DNA of 15,658 nucleotides, taken from Euryarchaeota archaeon UBA13. GTDB taxonomy: Archaea; Thermoplasmatota; Poseidoniia; Poseidoniales; Poseidoniaceae. A program made the translations under genes and the position numbers. Where the stretch lies: positions 1-15,658 of the forward strand of contig DAHU01000052.1 of assembly GCA_002495945.1 (NCBI GenBank), written 5' to 3'. Positions 1 through 5,704 of this stretch are shown piece by piece; the first letter of the stretch is position 1, and the number at the start of each line of letters is the position of its first letter. The notes beneath the pieces were generated by a model. The model made no database searches. It was not told the origin of the DNA and was given only the letters and a program-made list of their open reading frames with translations.

Positions 1-626
1 GAGTCTGATTGTAATTTTTCGATATAATCCCAGCCAAATGGATGGGGTACTCCTTCCCATATTTCACCGGAACTTGTTTGCAATAACAATCTGCCATGGT
101 CTAATCTTGAAACCCAACTCCAAATTCTATCTTCCAAGCAGCGTTTCGAATAATTATTGCCTAATCTTCCACACCAAAGTTTGCCATCATCTGATTGCCA
201 CAATATGTGCTCACGGTCTAACCAACCAACAAGTCTCCTCACTTTGCCAGTTTCAAACCGCTTTATGCCTACTCCTTCATGTGAAAACAAATGCATTTGG
301 CCTTCTTTTCCAGATAGTATCCAGCCTCCCCCTGGGCGAGAGAGTACATCAGTAAATCCACCGTAGGTTGACCTCCCATCATGCAACATGCTTCCATCGG
401 TGGTTGATATAACATAGAAACCATGAGCGGCCAGTGCTGCTAAAACGCCGTTGTTGTAGGTTATCGAGTAAACCTTGAATGGAGTTTTAACAGTCCAGCG
501 AACTGTACCGTCTGGTTCTAATAACACCAATTCAAGTCCACTACTAACAACAACTCCGCCCTCTACAGCGGCGATAGCAGAGATCCTTGAATCCGCCTGC
601 CAAGACCATGATATGCTCCATGACAT
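1..626 (-). CDS. Beta-propeller (PQQ/WD40-like) protein, partial, 3' end outside window
   Basis: The reading frame starts at an ATG at 626-624 and stays open for 208 codons to the left edge, so the C-terminus is missing. The product begins MSWSISWSWQADSRISAIAA. It shows repeated short beta-strand units of the propeller type: GGVVVSSGLELVLLEPDG, then NNGVLAALAAHGFYVISTTDG, then GGGWILSGKEGQMHLFSHEG, with further blades ending DDGKLWCGRLG and SSGEIWEG. Alternating strands closed by DG/EG turns and aromatic residues fit a PQQ-like or WD40-like propeller, which usually serves as a scaffold or binding platform. I see no signal peptide, so a cytoplasmic location is likely. The ATG overlaps the upstream gene's TAA by one base (TAATG), and a near-perfect ribosome binding site lies just before it, so the two are cotranscribed and probably coupled. 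The specific function is not recognisable. Confidence 0.8.
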   Translation of the reverse strand, partial: MSWSISWSWQADSRISAIAAVEGGVVVSSGLELVLLEPDGTVRWTVKTPFKVYSITYNNGVLAALAAHGFYVISTTDGSMLHDGRSTYGGFTDVLSRPGGGWILSGKEGQMHLFSHEGVGIKRFETGKVRRLVGWLDREHILWQSDDGKLWCGRLGNNYSKRCLEDRIWSWVSRLDHGRLLLQTSSGEIWEGVPHPFGWDYIEKLQSD

Positions 627-2380
627 TACTCATCACCTCCCAATACTCCCCACGCAATCAATTGGGCTTTTGCTGATTGGGTCAACTCATAATATCTGCT
701 ACGACCCTTCATTTGTGCGTTTAAAATCCCTGACTTTAGTAATTTATTACTGATTTGGGAAAGTCTTGGGCGTTTTATACCAAGGTGTTGCAGAATTTCA
801 CTATCGCTTGGTGAGTACTTTCTTACTCGGGCCACAGATATGACATAAGACTCACTTGAATTTAGTGAAGATAATATCGACGGATTTAGCGGATAATCTA
901 TTTTATCACGGAATTTTAACTGGGTTAAATTCAGTAAAGATTCTAAGAATCTATCATTCTGTTCAGTCTTTACCATTGGAACATCTGTAACTAGATTTGA
1001 AAGCAATGCAACTATTTTGTTCAAGGTATTCGATTCATTGACTGATAATTTTTGATTTTTTATCTGGTTAAAGGCTGAACTGTCATATTCCTCTAACTGA
1101 GTTACTTCCTCTTCGATTCCAATCTCATCATGGATTAATTCTGCAGAATTGTGTTCTTCAAACTCAACTCTTTCCTCTGGAACAACCATGTCTTCAGAAA
1201 TCCACAACTGTGTTCCTCCATCACTATCCTGATTAACCATGTTCTCGCTCTCAGTCTTTTCGGCATCTTCAAATTCCCTTGTTCTGCCGAGTAATCCACC
1301 GAATGCTCCAGCATCAATGTGAGGTTTTGGCCGGGAATCTGCAATAATGATTTCTTCGGTGTCAGGATTTGCTGAATAAGCTAGATCATCAACAGGAGCA
1401 TCCATTTCTTGAGATTCAGACAACTCTTCTAAATCCAAATCAAAATCGAACAAATTAGCAGGCGGTTCAATCATTGATGGCTTGTGTCCAAGTTCTCTTT
1501 TGTCCCATGGGACTGAAGCATCAATTATGTCAGAACTAGCATCATCCAGCGAGTTTACATCCGGATGCAAAATAGTATTTTCAGTATCCGATTCATCAGG
1601 CAAGAAATGATTTTGTCTCTCTTCCTGCAAAATTATTCCAGAATCTGCTAGAATAGAATTATCGATTGCATCTCTCATGAATTTGACAACCTCAAGTGGC
1701 AGGCCACCAGTCTTACTGTGAATTGCACGTGCATGTGATAAGTCAAGATTGAAGTTTTGAGTGCTTACTGAGCGAATTCGTTTCTCGATAAGGGCTTGAA
1801 CTTCATCTATGGAAAGTGGAGATAATGTCTCTACCTTGTCAAAACTGTGCAAAATATTATCTTGAAGGTTCATCTTTTGTTTTGATTCCACAACTACAAC
1901 GATTACTGCCTGTAGACGCTCCAGTGACGGCAACACATCACGCAGTGCAACATATAGTACACTATCTTCAACATTTGGAGTGTCGATAACAATCAACGGC
2001 AAATTACCATTGAAACTGTGGGAAAATTCAACCATTTTATTGACCAATTCGACAGAATTTGAGGGTAAGTCGTAACCAACCAGTTCCGAATACATTCTTT
2101 GAAGGAGACTTTCATGAGGGTTTGAAGCGGAAATGTGGTCAATATGAACTGAAACAGGGGCTTCAGAGGCTGAACATCGTAATAGTGAAGTCCTTCCACT
2201 CCCTAAATCACCGACCATCAAAATTCTGCCCGTTGATCTAAATCTAATATTTTGGGCAAGTCTGCCCCTAATATCGAGTCTGCCAACATATAGGTCAGAT
2301 TTACTACCTTCCAAGGGCATTGCTGAAAATGGGTTGGAAACTAAATTAGGAATCTCAAAACCGAGGCCATCTACACGCAT
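626..2380 (-). CDS. AAA+/STAND-like NTPase domain with degenerate P-loop, acidic linker and C-terminal winged helix
   Basis: 584 residues. The N-terminus (NPFSAMPLEG...LYVGR, about 16-34) resembles the lead-in of Orc1/Cdc6-, ExeA- or STAND-type ATPases. A P-loop-like GDLGSGRTS follows at 57-65, where Arg63 replaces the usual lysine. The Walker B-like strand LPLIVIDT at 127-134 has Asp133 but no following glutamate. GGLPLEVVKFM (225-235) resembles a sensor-2/lid helix. Residues about 245-450 form a very acidic, low-complexity and probably disordered linker. Residues about 500-575 look like a winged helix of MarR/ArsR type (VRKYSPSDSEILQHLGI, then ISNKLLKSGILNAQMKGRSRYYELT), suggesting DNA binding. 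The upstream bases show no Shine-Dalgarno site and there is a TATA-like element at about -25, so the transcript may be leaderless. The gene is coupled to the beta-propeller gene downstream. The role may be transcriptional or replication-related regulation; the specific function is unknown and ATP hydrolysis is doubtful. Confidence 0.85.
   Translation of the reverse strand: MRVDGLGFEIPNLVSNPFSAMPLEGSKSDLYVGRLDIRGRLAQNIRFRSTGRILMVGDLGSGRTSLLRCSASEAPVSVHIDHISASNPHESLLQRMYSELVGYDLPSNSVELVNKMVEFSHSFNGNLPLIVIDTPNVEDSVLYVALRDVLPSLERLQAVIVVVVESKQKMNLQDNILHSFDKVETLSPLSIDEVQALIEKRIRSVSTQNFNLDLSHARAIHSKTGGLPLEVVKFMRDAIDNSILADSGIILQEERQNHFLPDESDTENTILHPDVNSLDDASSDIIDASVPWDKRELGHKPSMIEPPANLFDFDLDLEELSESQEMDAPVDDLAYSANPDTEEIIIADSRPKPHIDAGAFGGLLGRTREFEDAEKTESENMVNQDSDGGTQLWISEDMVVPEERVEFEEHNSAELIHDEIGIEEEVTQLEEYDSSAFNQIKNQKLSVNESNTLNKIVALLSNLVTDVPMVKTEQNDRFLESLLNLTQLKFRDKIDYPLNPSILSSLNSSESYVISVARVRKYSPSDSEILQHLGIKRPRLSQISNKLLKSGILNAQMKGRSRYYELTQSAKAQLIAWGVLGGDE
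632..640 (-). promoter_or_regulatory. Strong ribosome binding site for the beta-propeller gene
   Basis: On the minus strand this reads GGAGGTGAT, fully complementary to the archaeal 16S 3' end (AUCACCUCC). It lies 5 bases before the ATG at 626-624. It is embedded in the last codons (Gly-Gly-Asp-Glu) of the upstream ATPase gene, so one stretch serves as both coding sequence and ribosome binding site. This fixes the start of the downstream gene. Confidence 0.75.
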
Positions 2381-2402
2381 GGGCCAACAGCACGCAATAG
2401 GG

Positions 2403-2408
2403 TATTTG
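2403..2408 (-). promoter_or_regulatory. Candidate TATA box of the NTPase/winged-helix gene
   Basis: The minus strand reads CAAATA about 23-28 bases before the ATG at 2380. No Shine-Dalgarno-like sequence lies between it and the ATG (the last bases are GTTGGCCC). That spacing would put transcription start at or next to the ATG, the usual leaderless arrangement in archaea. The motif is short and the region AT-rich, so this is tentative. Confidence 0.3.
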
Positions 2409-2486
2409 ATGTTTCACCATCTTTAGTAAACAAAAAAGGCGTTATTTACTGTTAATCGTAATGTTCAGAACGATTTTATTTCTATT

Positions 2487-2541
2487 TTAACGCATTATTA
2501 ACGCATTATTAACGCGTTAGTCAAAGCGTTAATTGCGTTAA
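2487..2541. repeat. Phased TTAACGC repeat array (11-bp tandem units plus inverted copies) in a divergent promoter region
   Basis: Three tandem 11-bp units start at 2487, 2498 and 2509: TTAACGCATTA twice, then TTAACGCGTTA. Inverted copies of the core follow: GCGTTAG at 2514, GCGTTAA at 2526 and GCGTTAA at 2535. A further isolated GCGTTAT lies at 2439. The 11-bp period is about one helical turn, so a bound protein would sit on one face of the DNA. The array lies between the ATPase/winged-helix gene (start 2380, minus) and HMG-CoA reductase (start 2604, plus). It is probably an operator for one or both; an origin-like binding cluster is a less likely alternative. Confidence 0.7.
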
Positions 2542-2594
2542 TTTTCAATGTAAACAACCTATGACTTATTTGCCAATTACCCTTGCGTTTGCAT

Positions 2595-2599
2595 GGTGA
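2595..2599 (+). promoter_or_regulatory. Ribosome binding site deciding the HMG-CoA reductase start
   Basis: GGTGA lies 4 bases before the ATG at 2604 and supports that ATG over the in-frame TTG at 2583, which has no such site in front of it. The same GGTGAT-type element at about 4-base spacing recurs before the second TTG of scpA. Confidence 0.55.
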
Positions 2600-2603
2600 G
2601 AGA

Positions 2604-3902
2604 ATGCCTGTCGAAAATAGTCGCCTTAGTGGATTCTTCAAATTATCAGTCGAAGAACGGAGAAAATTAGTTCAAAAGTTATCTAAGATTAGCGATGAAC
2701 AAATCAATGCTCTAGCAAGCAACGGCGAATTATCAGATGAAGCGGCGGATCGAATGATTGAGAACGTAATAGGTACAATGTCATTACCTGTCGGGATTGC
2801 GACAAACTTTGTTATCGATGGAAGCCATTACCTAATCCCATTTTGCTTGGAAGAATCCAGCGTTGTAGCAGCAGCCTCCAACATGGCTAAAAGATGCTTA
2901 CAAAATGGCGGATTTCATACTCAAAACGATGCTCCGCTAATGATTGGTCAAATTCAAATTCTCGAAACGCCAGATTTGACCAAGGCAATGAAAAATCTAA
3001 ATCAATCAAAAGATGAAATTATCGCTTTATGTAACAGTTTACCTTCAACTATGATAAAACTAGGCGGAGGATGTAAACGCATCGAGACAAGAGTCGTTGA
3101 AACCATGTCCGGACCTATGTTAATACTCCACATAATTGTAGACTGCAGAGATGCAATGGGGGCAAACGCAGTGAATACAATGGCCGAATTAATTGCTCCA
3201 GAAGTCGAAAGACTGACAGGAGGGAGAGTGCATTTGAAAATTCTATCCAATTTGGCTGCACATAGACTGGCGAGAGTTGAGGCCATCTTTACTCCTGAAG
3301 AATTGTCAAATGATGGAACTATTGAAAATGGACAAGATGTAATAAACGGAATTATTGAAGCGCACCATTTTGCCGTAGCAGACCCTTTCCGAGCAACAAC
3401 TCACAATAAAGGCGTGATGAATGCAATTAGTAGCGTTGCTGTAGCCTGTGGCCAAGATTGGCGAGCAATAGAAGCTGGTTGCCATGCTTGGGCATCTCAT
3501 GCAAATAATCACTATACTTCGATGACCAACTGGCGCATCAATGAAGATGGCAACTTACACGGTAGTATAGAGACTCCAATGGCCGTTGGAATAGTTGGCG
3601 GAGCCTCGAAAGTCCATCCTGTTGCGAAAGCAAATCTAGCAATACTTGGTGTGAAATCAGCAAATGAATTGGCTGGGATAATTTGTGCTGCAGGTCTAGC
3701 GCAAAATCTGGGTGCACTGAGAGCCCTGGCAACTAATGGAATACAGGCTGGCCATATGAAACTACATTCAAGAAACATGGCTGTAAGCGCCGGCGCACAA
3801 GGTGAAGAAATAGAAATTGTCGCTGCGAGATTACAAGCGCATAGTGGCCCAAAAACACAAACTACGGTAAAGAAAATACTTGATGAATTAAGAAATGAAT
3901 AA
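2604..3902 (+). CDS. hmgA: Class II hydroxymethylglutaryl-CoA reductase
   Basis: 432 residues, close to the usual length of about 430 for class II enzymes. It reduces HMG-CoA to mevalonate, the committed step to archaeal isoprenoid lipids, and is soluble. Family landmarks run in order: MIENVIGTM (51-59), the substrate-binding EESSVVAAAS with catalytic Glu84, the dinucleotide-binding DAMGANAVNTMAE (183-195), THNKG with catalytic Lys269, GQDWRA with catalytic Asp285, and GHMKLHSRN with catalytic His388. All four catalytic residues known from the Pseudomonas mevalonii enzyme are in place. The pattern is clearly class II (bacterial-type) and not class I. An upstream in-frame TTG at 2583 would add seven residues, but the ATG with GGTGA in front is preferred. 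The gene stands alone on the plus strand, downstream of the phased repeat array, and its TAA abuts the scpB stop. NADH versus NADPH preference cannot be read reliably. Confidence 0.95.
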   Translation: MPVENSRLSGFFKLSVEERRKLVQKLSKISDEQINALASNGELSDEAADRMIENVIGTMSLPVGIATNFVIDGSHYLIPFCLEESSVVAAASNMAKRCLQNGGFHTQNDAPLMIGQIQILETPDLTKAMKNLNQSKDEIIALCNSLPSTMIKLGGGCKRIETRVVETMSGPMLILHIIVDCRDAMGANAVNTMAELIAPEVERLTGGRVHLKILSNLAAHRLARVEAIFTPEELSNDGTIENGQDVINGIIEAHHFAVADPFRATTHNKGVMNAISSVAVACGQDWRAIEAGCHAWASHANNHYTSMTNWRINEDGNLHGSIETPMAVGIVGGASKVHPVAKANLAILGVKSANELAGIICAAGLAQNLGALRALATNGIQAGHMKLHSRNMAVSAGAQGEEIEIVAARLQAHSGPKTQTTVKKILDELRNE

Positions 3903-4508
3903 TCATTCTTCTTCAAATTTCAGAGTCTCTTGAACCGTCCCTTGATACTCTGATTCATCTCTGACAACATCACTAGACTCTAAGTCATCCAACATGCCAG
4001 TTTTCTGCACTTGCTCTCTAAACCATGCTTTGACTTTCTTCCTGTCCGTATATGGACACCCAAAAGCTTCGGAAAACCTTCTAGTTGTAGTTAACCTCCT
4101 TGTATTGCCGTGTTTTCTTCTGTCGATCATTCCATACTGGGCTAATTCTCTGACATAATCATACGCTTTCTGACCGAGTAACTCAACCAGACGTGATTGG
4201 GACATTGGCTGGTGGTAAGCAATAAGTGACGCTGCTTTTAGCAATTTTTTTGGTAACTCTGTTTTAGCTTCCTTGGGCAAGTGTTCAGCAATTTCGGGTT
4301 TAACTTCGATGGCCCATCTATCACCTACTTCTGCTATTTGTAATGCACCTCCCCGACGACGTTTCAAGGTAGACCGAAGTGAAAATAAACAATCAAGCAT
4401 TTCTTCCTCATCATAGCCCAAGGATTCGCATAACTCAGTTACTGTCATCGACCTCCCCGCACCGAAAAGTGTTGCTTCAAGTAATGTATCTAACTGTAAC
4501 TCAGACAT
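3903..4508 (-). CDS. scpB: Segregation and condensation protein B (ScpB)
   Basis: 201 residues, normal for ScpB. It is the KITE-type winged-helix subunit that dimerises and binds the ScpA linker in the SMC condensin ring, acting on the nucleoid in chromosome compaction and segregation. The first winged helix covers about residues 5-80 (LEATLFGAGRSMTVTELCESLG). The second covers about 85-150 with the family signature LIAYHQPMSQSRLVELLG, then YDYVRELAQYGMI and TTRRFSEAFG. An acidic tail ends FEEE. It is last in the smc-scpA-scpB operon, 12 bases after the scpA stop. The ATG is preceded by GGTTAC and, further up, AAGGA, so its ribosome site is weak and coupling to scpA is likely. Its TGA stop lies directly against the HMG-CoA reductase stop on the other strand. 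Confidence 0.93.
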   Translation of the reverse strand: MSELQLDTLLEATLFGAGRSMTVTELCESLGYDEEEMLDCLFSLRSTLKRRRGGALQIAEVGDRWAIEVKPEIAEHLPKEAKTELPKKLLKAASLIAYHQPMSQSRLVELLGQKAYDYVRELAQYGMIDRRKHGNTRRLTTTRRFSEAFGCPYTDRKKVKAWFREQVQKTGMLDDLESSDVVRDESEYQGTVQETLKFEEE

Positions 4509-4520
4509 GTAACCAATTCC

Positions 4521-5693
4521 TTACTCAACCAACCACTCATGAGATTCTAATTCATCTTGGCCATTATCTTCCGCCATAACTTGTTCCCTTGCAGCGCGCT
4601 CTTTTTCTTCCTTAATTCGCAACTTTTCCGCCCGCTTTTTAGCGAACTGAACCGAGCCAGTTTCCTCTTGTTTACTAGACTCAGATTGTAACTCCTTCTT
4701 TGCCTCTATTAGTTTATTGATATCGTCAAAATCTGTAACTTTTGGCCACAAATCTTCCAACATAATATCTCCATATGGAACTACATCTTGGCTAATTAGG
4801 GCGTAACCTCTGTGGGTTAGGAAGAGACTTGCTATGAATGATGCAACCTTGGCTTCCTCATCGTAGCCTGTTGGTTCTTGACCATTCTCTTGCTCCAGGA
4901 TATCGGTTAATTCCCGCATAACATCTAGTACCTTGACTTTGTGAGAATTTTCTTTTGCGCAAGCCCTACGTAGTGCATTCCAGCAGCGGAAGATATCACC
5001 TTCCAGGTCTTCATTATGCATTCTACCGCCGACGTTGTTTAGGTACTCGCCAAGCTCTGCTTGATGGGCCAAACGATTTTCTTCTCGGATTTTCAATTCT
5101 TCGGCATCCTCTGCTGCATCCTTGAATGCTGATAGTAATTCACCAAGCGTAACTGGACGACCCTCTTCTCTCCTAATTCGTTCATCAAATAGTGCTGGTA
5201 ATATCTCATCTGCATCTCCATCGAGAATAGATGTAGTAAATAGATAATCTTGGTCATCATAATCAGATTCCCAGCCAAAATCTAATTCATCTTCCCATTC
5301 ATCTTCTTGGTCCATATTTTGCACTCTATCGAACAAAACAATTGCCTGTTGGTTGAGCACCTCCCATGACATTCTAATCAATCTGCCACATGCTGGCAGA
5401 TTTAATTTATCAGATTCCATTCTAACACGCTTAGTAAAAACTTTCAAAAAAGTACTCAAGTCAACATCCCAAGGGTTCAATTCTTGGTCTTTTACTAAAG
5501 ACAAAACCAATGCTACAGAACGATCAAAAGGATCTTCTAATGATTGATATTCTGATTCCTCCGCTTCTACTACAGGCATTATTCGCTCGGCAAATTTTAG
5601 AGCATCTTCAGATTCTTCACCAGATTCCAACAATTGGTTAATGATATCCTGTCTTAGGAACCACTTGTCTAGAACTGCTTGCTTATTAGCCAA
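4521..5693 (-). CDS. scpA: Segregation and condensation protein A (ScpA), kleisin, extended
   Basis: 390 residues from the preferred start; typical ScpA is about 230-280. It is the kleisin that bridges the two SMC heads and binds ScpB. The N-terminal SMC-neck-binding helices include the hallmark NPWDVDL (about 73-79) followed by FLKVFTKRVRMESDKLNLP. A long acidic insert follows (about 127-180, DQEDEWEDELDFGWESDYDD), then the C-terminal winged helix that binds the SMC head cap (about 226-316, DIFRCWNALRR to VPYGDIML). Last comes a Lys/Glu-rich helical tail of about 65 residues. Two TTG starts are possible: one at 5720, overlapping smc by 17 bases, and one at 5693, which has AAGGTGAT just upstream. 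I prefer 5693. No ATG fits the full domain. The extra length lies in the insert and the tail and is not a fusion to a known domain. Confidence 0.9.
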   Translation of the reverse strand: MANKQAVLDKWFLRQDIINQLLESGEESEDALKFAERIMPVVEAEESEYQSLEDPFDRSVALVLSLVKDQELNPWDVDLSTFLKVFTKRVRMESDKLNLPACGRLIRMSWEVLNQQAIVLFDRVQNMDQEDEWEDELDFGWESDYDDQDYLFTTSILDGDADEILPALFDERIRREEGRPVTLGELLSAFKDAAEDAEELKIREENRLAHQAELGEYLNNVGGRMHNEDLEGDIFRCWNALRRACAKENSHKVKVLDVMRELTDILEQENGQEPTGYDEEAKVASFIASLFLTHRGYALISQDVVPYGDIMLEDLWPKVTDFDDINKLIEAKKELQSESSKQEETGSVQFAKKRAEKLRIKEEKERAAREQVMAEDNGQDELESHEWLVE

Positions 5694-5696
5694 TTT

Positions 5697-5704
5697 ATCA
5701 CCTT
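5697..5704 (-). promoter_or_regulatory. Ribosome binding site favouring the second TTG of scpA
   Basis: The minus strand reads AAGGTGAT. It begins on the last base of the smc TGA stop and ends three bases before TTG 5693-5691. It pairs for six bases (GGTGAT) with the 16S 3' end. The more upstream TTG at 5720 has only AAGG very close in front of it. Confidence 0.5.

Noticed and set aside
38-366. Plus-strand open frames at the left edge
   Set aside because: The minus strand carries an open propeller-like protein over the same bases with a strong ribosome site; the plus frames are Cys/His/Pro-rich and look non-coding.
2487-2541. CRISPR array
   Set aside because: The units are only 11 bp and directly contiguous with no spacers, and inverted copies are present.
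2583-2603. TTG start at 2583 for HMG-CoA reductase
   Set aside because: It adds seven residues (MRLHGER) with no family match and no ribosome site, while ATG 2604 has GGTGA four bases upstream.
2381-2603. Confirmed replication origin
   Set aside because: Repeats beside an Orc-like ATPase are suggestive, but no archaeal origin-recognition-box consensus is visible, the ATPase is degenerate, and no GC-skew evidence is available.
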